Notes under the pieces: generated by a model | Told to the model about the DNA's origin: nothing | Databases searched by the model: none | What the model saw: only the letters and a program-made list of their open reading frames with translations | NCBI GenBank assembly: GCA_900208305.1 | Contig: OAPG01000009.1 | Location: 1-64,000, forward strand | Origin: Melanopsichium pennsylvanicum | Lineage: Eukaryota > Basidiomycota > Ustilaginomycetes > Ustilaginales | Direction of reading: 5' to 3' | DNA length: 64,000 nt | Program-made: the position numbers and the translations under genes | In this document: positions 19,195 to 30,593 of the stretch, one piece after another | Position numbering within the stretch: position 1 is the first letter of the stretch | How the letters are laid out: the number at the start of each line of letters is the position of its first letter

Positions 19195-22100
19195 ATGCCC
19201 GCACTTCTTCAGCAACAAATGGCTTATCAAGGCCGAGAAGTACCACACATGACTTCCAACGACGCCGAAGACATTCGCGTCCACGATGTTGACGAAGATT
19301 TGCCAGAAGCCTACTGCGGTGGGTGTGGCCGCCTCATCGACGAGGAGAGCGTTGAGGAAGGTGTCATTCAATTTGCAACCAAGCTCTGGCACATCGAATG
19401 CTTCCGTTGCGCAAAGTGCAAGAACATGGTCAGCACAGAACGAGACGACATTCTCCTTCTCTCCGACGGTCATCCCATCTGCGGCGAGTGCAACTACTCT
19501 TGCAACATTTGCAACCTGCCCATCATGGAGGAGGCTATCATGACCGGAGACGAATCCTACCACGCATCGTGCTTCACATGTCGTTCCTGCCATTCAAAAA
19601 TTGAAGAGCTCGTGTTCGCAAAGACGAGCCAAGGCATCTACTGCATGAAGTGTCATAACGAGCGCGTCGCTCGCAGTCGAAAGCATGCAGAACAGAAGCG
19701 CGCAAAGGCGCGCCGCGAGAAGCAGCTTCAAGATGCTCAGGAGGCCACCCATCGAAACACTCCGGCCTTTCATACTTCGGTTCCACCTCGCTCGCCTCTA
19801 TTGGACCAACCGCCATCGCTTCCTTCAAAGGAAGCGCCACCACCTTCTGCATCGGCCCTTGCATCGCCAGCACCCAATGGTGCAAGTCTCTCGCCCTGGA
19901 CCAACCAGGGAAATTCTGCGACGGCAGCGGCGATCACTGCTCGTCCCGGTAGTGCCAGTGGTAAACGACCCATGAATGCACCGCCACCTCCTTCGCGCGA
20001 AGGTCGTAGCCCGGCTATTAGCTCTACGGCCAAGCTCGAAGATCGCACCACCCCTGCTTCCAACACCTCGCAGACTTCTTTGTCCTCCACAGCTGCCGAG
20101 CATCACTCTCAACCTCAACAATTTGAAGGTACAGCTCCTCTTTCGCCTCGAAAGAAAGCCTTTGCCAACGAAGTGAGCTCACCGCATGCGTCGCCAGTGG
20201 GTAACAAGATGCGGCTTCCTGACGCCGAAGGACTTGGCTCGTCCTCAAGTCCAACAACCTCACCACTCAAGAAGAGCTTGCCAGCGGATGGGTCTCCGTA
20301 TGGAGAACCTGGCCGAATGTTGCGACCCTCGAACAGCCGCGAAGACCTTGGCGTGAGCCTGCGATCCTCTAGTGCGAAATCCAACGCAAGCACCAGTCCG
20401 AGAAATCCACTCAGTGCATCGGCCTCTTCCTCTCGCCTCTCCAAAGTGTATTCCTTTTACGACCCAGACTTCCTCAGCTTGGTTGAATCTTTCGGCGAGT
20501 TCGACTCGAACGATCAGCCACCAGTGCCAGCTCTTCCAACGTCTGTGGCTGCTCCTTCTACTGCCTCCTCTTCGTCATCCGAGCCCGCTGCTGCACCGAC
20601 ACAGGCCTCAGCATCATCCACGGCCTCAGCTTCAGAGAAAGATGCTTCCATGAAAAGTGTGGCCACCGAAAAGACACTCGTCAACGGAGATGCATCCCCC
20701 TCTCAACAGCATGTCACCTCAAGTATCGCCGAAACTGCCGATAGCGACGAGGAGCTCCTCGATGACAATCGCAGAGACACTTCCGCATCAGCAGGCTCAC
20801 TCAAAGAGGTCTCCTCCCAAGTCCGTGCCTCCATGCAGCAAGCTCGCGACGGCCAAGTCAGCATGGATATCTCCTTTGTCGAGACGATTCTTCAAGATCT
20901 TGAGCAGACCCGAAAACGCATGGAGTCTCTCCAAGGCCGCTATGACCGCATCCGTCGCGCAAGCCAGCAAGCAGCGCACGGCTTCTCGATGGCCAAGGAA
21001 GAATTTGAACAAGAGGTCAACGCACGGCACGAAGCAGAGCTCGAGATGGCCCGTCTGCGCCGTCAACTCGCTGAACAGGCGCTCAAACTTGCGACCGCCA
21101 ACAGCGAACGCCGCCAACAAGAGCAGCTTGAGCGGCGTTCCCAAGATGTGAAAGCAAACCTCAAAGGCATGGAGCGGGATCTAGCCAAACTTATGGTCGA
21201 GCGAGATCTTACCGTGGCAGAAGTTGCCGAGCTCGTTGCGCTGCAGGGCGGCGCAGCTACTATTTCACCTTCGGCCGTCTCCTCTTCCAATGGCGCCGCC
21301 CGATCATCCACCAGCACAGTTGACGCCGCCATCACCCAGAACCTCACTTCCCGACTTGAAGCGGTCAAGAACCGATATAGGAAGGAGATCGACGAACTCA
21401 CCATCGAGCGCGACTCGCTCTTGATCGAAATTGAAGAGCTCAAGCAATCAAAGGGGCTCTTTTTGGAAGAGGCACAAAGCCTCAACGCCAAAAACGAAGA
21501 ACTCAACACGATGCTCGGCCAGCTCAACCGCAAGATCGAATTGGCCGCTCAATCCCGAGAACAACTGCCCCCCCTTCCCAACCTGCCCAGAGACCTCTCC
21601 TTAACCACCGCCAAGACTAGTGGAGGATCGTTCGGCTTCGGCTCGCGACACAAACACCCTCACAAGCACACCCCCCACAATGCTTCCATTTCTTCGCAAG
21701 ATGCCCCTCCCTCGAGCGCTGGACTCGACAACGTCTCTGTCGATACGGCCGTCCAACAGGTCATCAAACCTGGCCGTGTGGAACCGGCACCGGTGGTGAA
21801 GAAGTTCAAATGGATGAAGCCCAAGCTTTCCGAAACCACAAAGGCCAACATCCACCCCTCTCCTCATGGCGCGGTTCCCCCGGTCCCGCCCAAAGGGGGC
21901 TCCTCTCTTATGTCGGGCGCATCCTCTACCGCCATGACCCGCGCTACAAGCCACGACGTTGTTGTCCGCGAGCATCTCTTCCAACCCTTCAACGTGTTGC
22001 GTCCAACGCGCTGCTTCGCATGTCAGAAGAACATGTGGGGCCAGTCCGAGATGCGATGCGCCCTTTGCGCTCAAGTGTGTCATTCGCGCTGTCTGCAAAG

Positions 22101-22761
22101 TCTACCAATCTCTTGCAATCAGCCGTACATGCGTCCGGATGAGGGCACGGTCGAGAACACGGGACCATCTATGTTTGGAAGGAGCTTGACCGAACAGGCA
22201 GCCGCCGAAGGACGAGATGTACCTTTGATTGTCGAGAAATGCATTCAAGCAGTGGAGGCATTTGGGATGGACTATGAAGGGATTTACCGAAAATCTGGTG
22301 GAACGTCCCAACTCAAAGTGATTACTCAGCTTTTCGACCGAGGCAACAGCTTTGATCTCGAAGACACGGATCGGTTTAATGACGTTTCTGCCATTACTAG
22401 CGTTCTCAAGAATTACTTCCGCGAGCTTCCCACACCTCTACTCACCTTTGAGTTGTACGATGATCTGATCAGGGTGGTGGAAAGCAAGAATGAGGATGCG
22501 GTGACGAAGCAAGGGTTGATAAAAGAGGTGGTGGAAAAACTTCCTCGTCAGCACTACTGTACTCTGCAACATCTGGTCTTGCACCTGTACAGGGTTCAGG
22601 AGAGGAGCGCCGACAACAGGATGAATGCGAGGAATCTTGGTGTGGTCTTCGGTCCAACACTGATGAGATCCGCAGATCCATCGCAGGAGTTTGCACATAT
22701 GGGTGGCAAGGCCATGACCGTAGAGTTCTTTATTGATCACGCTCCCGATCTTTTCATCTAA
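19195..22761 (+). CDS. LIM-C1-RhoGAP protein (Rga-type Rho/Cdc42 GTPase-activating protein)
   Basis: A 1188-aa regulator of Rho-family GTPases in polarity and the cytoskeleton. Domain order as seen: two LIM zinc-binding domains from Cys41 (CGGC...WHIECFRCAKC; CNICNLPI...YHASCFTCRSC, to ~residue 160); a long Ser/Pro/Ala-rich linker; a coiled coil at ~560-800 (METLEQTRKRM-type heptads, KNRYRKEIDELTIERDSLL); a C1-like cysteine domain at ~925-975 (H..FNVLRPTRCFACQKNMWG...CHSRCLQSLPISC); and a C-terminal RhoGAP domain at ~990-1188 with the catalytic arginine in YEGIYRKSGG and with ELPTPLLTF and NLGVVFGPTLMR. This architecture matches fungal Rga1/Rga2-like GAPs; which GTPase it serves cannot be told. 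Single exon. Confidence 0.92.
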   Translation: MPALLQQQMAYQGREVPHMTSNDAEDIRVHDVDEDLPEAYCGGCGRLIDEESVEEGVIQFATKLWHIECFRCAKCKNMVSTERDDILLLSDGHPICGECNYSCNICNLPIMEEAIMTGDESYHASCFTCRSCHSKIEELVFAKTSQGIYCMKCHNERVARSRKHAEQKRAKARREKQLQDAQEATHRNTPAFHTSVPPRSPLLDQPPSLPSKEAPPPSASALASPAPNGASLSPWTNQGNSATAAAITARPGSASGKRPMNAPPPPSREGRSPAISSTAKLEDRTTPASNTSQTSLSSTAAEHHSQPQQFEGTAPLSPRKKAFANEVSSPHASPVGNKMRLPDAEGLGSSSSPTTSPLKKSLPADGSPYGEPGRMLRPSNSREDLGVSLRSSSAKSNASTSPRNPLSASASSSRLSKVYSFYDPDFLSLVESFGEFDSNDQPPVPALPTSVAAPSTASSSSSEPAAAPTQASASSTASASEKDASMKSVATEKTLVNGDASPSQQHVTSSIAETADSDEELLDDNRRDTSASAGSLKEVSSQVRASMQQARDGQVSMDISFVETILQDLEQTRKRMESLQGRYDRIRRASQQAAHGFSMAKEEFEQEVNARHEAELEMARLRRQLAEQALKLATANSERRQQEQLERRSQDVKANLKGMERDLAKLMVERDLTVAEVAELVALQGGAATISPSAVSSSNGAARSSTSTVDAAITQNLTSRLEAVKNRYRKEIDELTIERDSLLIEIEELKQSKGLFLEEAQSLNAKNEELNTMLGQLNRKIELAAQSREQLPPLPNLPRDLSLTTAKTSGGSFGFGSRHKHPHKHTPHNASISSQDAPPSSAGLDNVSVDTAVQQVIKPGRVEPAPVVKKFKWMKPKLSETTKANIHPSPHGAVPPVPPKGGSSLMSGASSTAMTRATSHDVVVREHLFQPFNVLRPTRCFACQKNMWGQSEMRCALCAQVCHSRCLQSLPISCNQPYMRPDEGTVENTGPSMFGRSLTEQAAAEGRDVPLIVEKCIQAVEAFGMDYEGIYRKSGGTSQLKVITQLFDRGNSFDLEDTDRFNDVSAITSVLKNYFRELPTPLLTFELYDDLIRVVESKNEDAVTKQGLIKEVVEKLPRQHYCTLQHLVLHLYRVQERSADNRMNARNLGVVFGPTLMRSADPSQEFAHMGGKAMTVEFFIDHAPDLFI

Positions 22762-23134
22762 CATCACCGATTGCCCGAATACTTCGCAGTCGCAGTTTTC
22801 ACAACATGCAAAACGGCCTATGCACATGACTCAGTAATTGCGAACATCGTCTCACCGGATTTCTTTTCACCTCAGCTCCCCAAAGAAAGAGCGAGAACTT
22901 TGGGACAGCGATTCTGATATTTTTTCGCAATGTGTAGTTGAGAGATGGATCCTTTTTGTTTGCGGGGCATGTGTAAACTTTTTGGGAAGAAAGGGGTGTT
23001 ACGAATGAGTTTTCTTTTAAGATAAATGATATGATGCTGCGATAGGAAGAATGAGTATAGTTTTTGAGGTTGGACCGAGCCGCGTCTGTGCAACCCCACT
23101 GGCGCATGAGATGGGAAAAGAAAGTGAGCACCGC
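22762..23134. terminator. Convergent 3' region between the RhoGAP gene and RPB1
   Basis: A 373-bp spacer between facing stop codons, holding the 3' ends of both genes. T-rich stretches lie near 22915-23040. No gene is seen. Confidence 0.4.
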
Positions 23135-26100
23135 TCAACGTTGCCAAGCAGGCTTGTTAGACATGCGGCTACGACGAGCAGCAGCACCTCCCGAAGGTGC
23201 GCCGAGTCCGCCACCACCACCCATGGCTGGACTGGTGGGCGAGTACTGTGGCGATGTGGGCGAATACTGTGGCGAAGCAGGGGAGTACTGTGGCGAGGTC
23301 GGGGAGAAGGCCGGCGAGGCAGGCGAGTACTGAGGCGAAGTCGGCGAATAAGCCGGCGAAGAGGGACTGAAGCCCTTAGCGCCGCCCCGACCGGCCATCG
23401 CGGGAGAGGTCGGCGAGTAGACAGGAGAGGTGGGAGTGTAGGCTGGACTGGCAGGGCTATAGTTCGGGCTGGTCGGTGAGAACTTGGGCGATGCAGGCGA
23501 GTACTGAGGACTTGTCGCTGCGCCATAGCGACCAACCGGACTTGTCGGGCTCATACGAGGGCTCGTTGGCGAGTAGCCTGCACCCGCTGGGCTCGAGGGC
23601 GAGTAGTTGGGCGAGGCCGGGCTGTAGCTTGGCGAGGTGGGCGAATACGATGGGCTGGTGGCTCCGCCAAAGATGCGCGGCGATGTAGGACTGTACGCCG
23701 GCGAGGTAGCTCCACTCGTCCAGGGGCTCATGGCACCCAAGGCACCAGCAGGCGAAGTGGCGTAGCCCGGCGAAGTAGGAACATAGCCGGGCGAGACAGG
23801 CGAGAAGCCGTATCCAGCCGGACTCTGCGCACCCAGTGGCGTGCGCATCGGACTGGTACCCGACAGCAGATAATCATTGTAGCCCCCTTCATCGCCGCCA
23901 GTCTGAGCGAGAGGACTGAACATGGCCTGCTCGTGCACGCGGAACGCATCATCGGAAGCTGGTGAGCTCGAATCGTAGGGCGTCATTGCACCCGGAGTCT
24001 TGCCGCCAGCCGCATCAAGGGCACGGGATGCGAGCAATGTGTCGTAGGGCAAGGCATGGTTGACAATGGTGTCCTTGAGCATGTCGAGATCCAAGTTGAG
24101 ATCAAAGGCACCCGTACCCATGGGCGCCATCTGACCGAGTAACACGTTCTGCGCCACACCCTTGCAGTCATCAACGTCGCCCATCGATGCGGCCTCGATC
24201 AAGAGCTCGACCGTCTCTTCGAAGGTACACCTCATCAAAGCACCCTGATTAGTACGGTTGATACCGTGACGAGTAATGGCCATCAAGGCACCTTGACTGG
24301 TCATAATGTCACACAACAACGCCAAATGTCGGTAGTTAACGTACGAACCGTCAAACTCGATAACGGCACGTGTCTCACGGAGGAGTGAGTTGCGAGCAGC
24401 TTCGATGCCAAACACACGGAAGATTTCGACGGGGTTATTGCAACTCGTTCGAATGGCGTCGACACCCTCGACAGCGAGCACCTCGGCAAGGTTGCTTCCG
24501 TCGGTCTCGAGCACCCATTCGGACACAGTGCGCCAGTCGCCGGTGACGGGATCGATACGGCGCGTCTTGTTGTCCTGCTGCACAATGTAGACCTTCCTGA
24601 TGCCCTTGATACCCTTGAGGTCGATCTCGGCAAGCATTTGCGAGGCAAGGTTCTTGAGGAAGATCTCCTCTTCTCCCTGAGCCTCCTTCTCGGGGTCGTT
24701 GTCAACGACACGGATACGCAAGATGAGATTCTCGGCGTTGTCTTCGGAGTGCATGACAAAGATATCCTGCCCGAACATGGCGCTGATCTTCGAGGCGACA
24801 TCGGCCATGGTTAGGTTCTTGTCGAGCATCTGCGCACGGTCAAGCTCCAGACGCAGCAGCCAGGGCGACTGGCGCTCCAAGCTTGCCTCGACCTCCTCGT
24901 CAGGAATAGCAAAGAAAGCCTCGACGAAGTCCTTATCCTCTGCGATGACGGTGGCCGACGGATCAGGATCGTAGTGGACCTCGACGGCCGAAGTGACGGT
25001 CTGCAGGGTGGTGTGGGCCAGCGCGGTCTGGATGACCTTGGCCGATTCCTGCGACTGGCTGTACTGCTCCGTGAGGTAGACAGTGACGGAGGGCGTTTTG
25101 ATGTTCTCGGCACAGTTGATGATCTCTTTCAAACGCGGCACACCGAGAGTGACGTTCTTACTCGACACACCGGCATAGTGGAAGGTGTTGAGCGTCATCT
25201 GAGTGGCAGGCTCTCCGATACTCTGCGCTGCCAAGGTACCGCACATCTCACCCGGGTTGGCGACGGATCGGGCGAATTGACCCTCAATCTCACCGAGGAT
25301 CCACTCCCAGGCCTCCTTGTTGATGTGGTGTTGCTCGATGACCATCTTGGAGCACAGGTACGAGCGCAAGTGGATCTTGAAGAGCAACGTGGCATTCATC
25401 TGAGCTTCGCGAGAGATCGGATCATCACCACGAATGACGATCAAGCGGTCGAGAACCTGGCGAAGGCCGATGATGATCTCGGCAGGTGAGAGGTCACTTG
25501 GCTTGCGTTGGTCGATGTGGAAGATCTGTTGGGCGTTGAGCACAAGGCGAGCAACATTCATTGGCAGACGAACCTGCACCTGGTCGGACTGGAAGATCTC
25601 TGTGCGGAGCACGTCCCGATCCGCCTCGAGCTGGACAAATTCATCGTCCAACAAATCTTGCAGCTCCTGGGACCATTCGCCGAGGCCTGGGCGGAGGGTG
25701 CCCTTCTTGAAACCACCGTCATGGAGGTCGACGCGGAACATGTGCCGGAAGTCCGCATCGTTGAGCTTGAGTGTCAAGAGCGTTTGCGTCTCGACCTGAG
25801 CTCCATCGATACCATCCTCTCCATAGGCAAACTGAATAACATTGTTGGTCGAATTTCGTACGGTACCATCGTAGCAGACCATGACGTCCTCCAGCGCCTT
25901 GACCAAACGACGCTGAATGTAACCCGTCTCGGCAGTCTTGACCGCCGTGTCAATGAGACCTTCACGACCCGCCATGGCGTGGAAGAAGAACTCCTGGGCA
26001 GTGAGACCTCGCAGATAGGAGTTTTCGACAAACCCGCGAGACTCGGGAGTGAAGTCGTCCTTGGTGAAGTGAGGAAGACTGCGGTGGCGGAAACCGAAGG

Positions 26101-28674
26101 GAATACGCTTACCCTCGACGGACTGTTGTCCGACACAAGCGGACATCTGCGAGATGTTGATGAACGAACCCTTGGAACCGGAGACCACCATCTGCTTGAC
26201 ATTGTTGAAGTCGGGCAAACTCATTTCAGCGTGATTACCGACATCGTCGCGGGCCTGATTGAGAACACGGTTGACATTGGCTTCGAACGACTCACGCAGA
26301 GTCATACCAGCTTCCACCTTGAGCCAGTCGTGTCGGGCATATTGAATGTAGTCCATGACAGCGGCCTTGGCTGCCGTGATGGTCTGGTTGATACTGTCTG
26401 TGGTGGCCTTGTCAGCCACCGTGTCTCCGATACCGATCGAGAAACCGTTATGCAAGAGCCAAAAGTTGACAACGCGCTGCACTCCGGAGAAGAAGCGTTT
26501 GCAAACGACTGGACCCTTCTCTCGGAAGATGATATGGATCAAACCACCAGCCGAGGCACCGACAACCTTCTTGTTGATGACACCATACATAATCTCACCG
26601 TTCTCGATGTAGACACCGTCATCCTTCAGAAAATTGTTCTTGAGACCCTTGTCCTTGTCCAGGAAGACGTTGATACCTTTGGGAATGCACATGGACAAGA
26701 TCTGCTTACCAGACCAGTACGGCTTGGGCTTGAGAATGCATGGCATGGGAACAACGCCGTCCCAATCGGCGACCCAGAGCAGCACCTGCTGGACCTGGTG
26801 ATAGTCCAAAAGACAGTCTCGCAGCGAGAACTTTCGGATACCGCAAAGTGTGTCTTGCACGATACCCATGACGGGCTTGTTGGCCTGGGGCGAAACAATC
26901 TGACGGGGAACCCATGCGATCTGCGAGAGCTCGGCACGGGTCTCTTCGGACTGTGGAACGTGCAAATTCATCTCGTCACCATCGAAATCGGCGTTGTACG
27001 GGGGAGTCACCGAAAGGTTGAGACGGAAGGTGGAGTAATCCATGAGCTTGATTCTATGCGACATCATCGACATTTTGTGCAACGAGGGTTGACGGTTGAA
27101 AAGAATGTAGTCGCCGTCCTTGAGGTGGCGTTCGACAATCCAGCCAGGCTGCAGCGCCATGTCGCTTCGCCTATTGTACTTCAAATCGATACGCTCGCCC
27201 GTGTCTCGGATGACGTACTTGGCACCAGGGTAATCGTTCGGACCGTTTCGCACCAGCTCCGAGAGCCAAGCTCTGTTGTACGGAGTCACTCGCTCCGGAT
27301 AGGTGAGGTTACGGGCGATCGACTTGGGTACACCTACTTCGTCGAGCTCGAGCAAGGGATCACCGGTGATGACGGTACGGGCAGAGAAGTTGACACGCTT
27401 GCCCATCAAGTTGCCACGAAGACGACCCTCCTTACCCTTCAAACGGGCGCGGATGGACTTGATAGGTCTACCACTGGACTGCATCGCTTGGGGCTGCCCG
27501 GCAATGTCGTTGTCCATGAAGGTGGCACAGTGGAATTGGAGAAGCTGCTCAAAGTCGGCAAGAATATGTGCGGGAGTTCCTTCTTGCTCCATTTTCTTCA
27601 GGGTGGCGTTGGCCCGGATGACATCGGCCAACTTGTACGTCAAGTCATCTTCACCTCCATCCTGCACCGAGGGCCGGACAGGGGGAGGCGGCACTGGAAG
27701 GACGGTCAAGACCATCCAGTCGGGACGCGCGTTCTCTTCCGACAGCCCGAGTGCGGCAATGTCCTCGCTCGACATCTTCTTCAGGATGGTGTGTGCTTCT
27801 GATGCTGGCAACGGACGCTTCTCTGCCTGCGCAATCGCGTTCTCCTCACCGTCCTCGTCCTCGCCCTTGCCTTTCTTCCACTGAGTGAAAAGCTTGAGAC
27901 CTTCACGACGGATGTTGGGCTGAACACGACCACATCCTCCATGGCCAGGCTTAGCCTGCTCTTCAAAGCCCATCTCATCTTCATCCTTGGGATCATCGGC
28001 CTCGCAAATCATCTTTTTCGAGCAGTACTCCCATACGCGCTGGAATCGGCGCTTCCTGCTACCTCTTGTCGCCTTTACAATCTGATCGAAGACGGGGTCC
28101 GTCACAACATCTGCCTTGAGCTTACCACAATGGAAGCAGACGCACTCTAAAATCTTTTTGACCTTGCCGAGGTAGCCGATGTGGAACACGGGTTTGGCCA
28201 GATCGATGTGACCAAAATGACCTGGACATTCTTGGTGACCTTCACCGCATGTCTGGCACTTGTAGTTCCTGTCGAGCGTACCGAGGCGAGGGTCCGAGAG
28301 ACCACCGATCCTGGGCTTACCAGACTCATCCTTGATTTCGGGCACTTCGACCTTGCAGACCGAGATGGCTCGCTGTGATGGATGCGGAGGGTAAGTACAA
28401 GATCAGCGATGTCGGGGTCAGAGAAGATTGAAGAAGCAGGACAGTTCCAAAAGGTGTTAGCAACGTGTACTTTGCAAGAGGGTATTCTGGGACGCGATAC
28501 ATTCCCACAGCCTCAAGATCGTGAGGGCGCGAGCAAACACGAGGAGGGCGGCGGGGTAAGGGCGTTTCAGATACCTACAATCTCTTCGGGGCTCAAAATA
28601 CCGAATTGAACCTCACGCACGGGGCGGATGGGTGCAGTGGAGTGAGCAAAAGATTGACCGGCCTGGGCACTCAT
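23135..28674 (-). CDS. RPB1: RNA polymerase II largest subunit Rpb1
   Basis: The catalytic subunit of Pol II. I place two exons: 28579-28674 (32 codons, starting MSAQAGQSF and ending FGILSPEEI) and 23135-28372, split by a 206-nt intron with a GTAGGT donor and ACAG acceptor. The total is 1777 aa. Without the first exon the protein would lack the conserved EVQFGILSP start. Seen: zinc site CQTC...CPGHFGH (Cys71 on), catalytic [10 protein letters not shown] near residue 493, the bridge-helix/trigger-loop region with [17 protein letters not shown], and TLNTFHYAG. The C-terminal domain (about 23215-23840) has roughly 21 recognisable heptads, mostly Y/F-S-P-T/A/S-S-P-X with A, Q, N, G or R at position 7, interrupted by Gly/Ala-rich spacers, and ends in a basic tail ([14 protein letters not shown]). 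It is convergent with the RhoGAP gene and divergent from VPS27. Confidence 0.97.
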
Positions 28675-29693
28675 GGTAAATGAATACCTTTGGTATTGGA
28701 AGCGAATCTGTGTCTGGGAGCGTGCAAATGAAGGAGCACGGAGATGACTTGGTACGCTGATGTAGCGTTGCCAAAAGCAGAAAGTTGGTGACGAATCGCG
28801 CTAGCTGTGTTGCGGCTCTGGCCCTGTTGGTCGCAGTTGGGTCGGAAGAATCGAGATAATTTGTGGTGACAAGTATGGCCTATGCTGTCAGCGTAAACGC
28901 CACGGGCGAGCGAAACTGGTGCAAGAGCGGCGGTGCGAATTCGAAAGGATGTGGAAGGGTGATGATGTTCGGTAAAGAGAAGACTAGACTGAGGCGTGGT
29001 GGTTGGTGGAAGAAACGAGACGATTGCCTTTCGACAAGTCTGTGTCGAGACGGAGACTAGATGTGGAAGACCACGGCAAGATATTTGCTGCTATCAAATG
29101 CTAAGCATGTGAAAGGATGTGGGACGACGAGGAAACAAGTCTGGCAAAGGCGTTGAACGTGCACGGCTGGCGATTCCAAGCAACAAGACGTTTGCTTTGG
29201 TGCAAGTCGATGTGTAAGGTATGATGCAGTCGCGGAAGCTTCGAGAATGAGGTATCGAAATTTGGCCTTTGATGCGCAGGATGCTGAAAGACGGCCGGGA
29301 ACAAGGATGCAGAACGGAAGAAAACGAGCGAGTGTTGCAATCGCCGGTTGGACAAGCTGGAGATCGTGACCGTCGGCGTGCGATAGAAGTGGGCGAAAAT
29401 GGCGTAAACGATGTCAACAAGGACACGGATGGAAAGATGAAGAGGTAGGGAATGGTGAAGGTGATGTGAAAGGAGATGTGGAAGGATGGAGGCGAGAAGG
29501 TGGTGATGGCGACGAGCGCGATTGCGAAGGTGAGGCAACGAGCGAGGATAGGGAATTCTCTATGTCCCCCAAAAATCAGGGCAGCAGCAGGCGATCGATG
29601 CGGATACCACACCAAGGCTTCCCCGAGCTAGGCGAAAACGCGCGATTCCAGCTGAGCCACAGACCACAATGGCGCGCTCTCTTCTTGTGACTG

Positions 29694-29731
<38 letters not shown>

Positions 29732-30593
29732 GAACTGGGCTACTGCTCGCGCTCTGTGTCAAGAATAACAGCAGCAGCAGCTAAGCAATTTTTTAATTGG
29801 TGGGAGAAAAGGAGCACAGAGAGCCTTTTGTATCGCGTCAACACAGCCCAAGATACATTGATATTTAATACTACTATCGTTTGAAATTCGTTTGGTGGTA
29901 TGCGGATTCGATGTTTTGTATTCTTGAATATGTGATCGACCCATCCTTGACCTATGTTACTATCGAACTCTAACATTTCAATAGGCCAAAACGTGAAACA
30001 CGAAAGTGTGAAAATTGTGTCTGGCATGACATGCTCAGCACAGTTGTCACCTAAATTACCAGTCGCTTCTCCGCTTACGCATTTGCAACAGGTGTCGAGC
30101 TCCCGAGGAATCAAAATCTCTTCGGATCTGGACTAGGCGCAGAGCTGAGCTGCAGCAGAGTGCGTCAAGGCACAGCTCAGCTCGAACGGCACAGCCGAGA
30201 CCCTCAATTCGCTCCCCCATCCTCATCCTTGACTCATTGCCTGCCTTCACATCCTTGTTTTGCCTTTTCATACCACCATTGTCTTCCTTTATCATTGGGT
30301 TCATCGCCTTCCGTATCGAAGTCGCTCGCTCTCCTCATCACCATCACTGCATTCTTCTGAACGTAACCTCATTCAACTCTCTTTAGTCTTGGTTTGCTTT
30401 CCCCTGCACGAAACGTACGACACCCACGCTCAGCCCATGGAGACCTAGCTCGTCCGCTGCATCACTGATCTACCTACTTTTATTCAGCACTCCATCAACG
30501 CTTTGAACACAACCGCCAGTAAATCTGCATCCAGTGACCTTCTACCTACCGTCCGCGTCCGGACTCATTCGGATATCTTGATCGCTGCCCACC
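28675..30593. promoter_or_regulatory. Divergent RPB1/VPS27 intergenic region
   Basis: A 1.9-kb spacer between two divergent genes, containing a (GA)n microsatellite at 29697-29730. The ~400 bp before VPS27 are pyrimidine/A-rich leader-like sequence. Open frames on the minus strand at 29094-29615 look like low-complexity chance ORFs, not genes. Confidence 0.5.
29697..29730. repeat. (GA)n microsatellite
   Basis: 17 uninterrupted GA units in the RPB1/VPS27 spacer. Confidence 0.95.

Noticed and set aside
25508..27802. 764-codon plus-strand open frame opposite RPB1
   Set aside because: It is the mirror of highly conserved RPB1 codons; its composition (VDV, LDG and RHV strings) is what antisense of biased coding DNA gives. 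It has no independent domain.
29094..29615. Minus-strand ORFs of 145-173 codons upstream of RPB1
   Set aside because: Ser/His/Phe/Leu-rich products in two overlapping frames of pyrimidine-rich DNA; typical of leader sequence rather than a gene.
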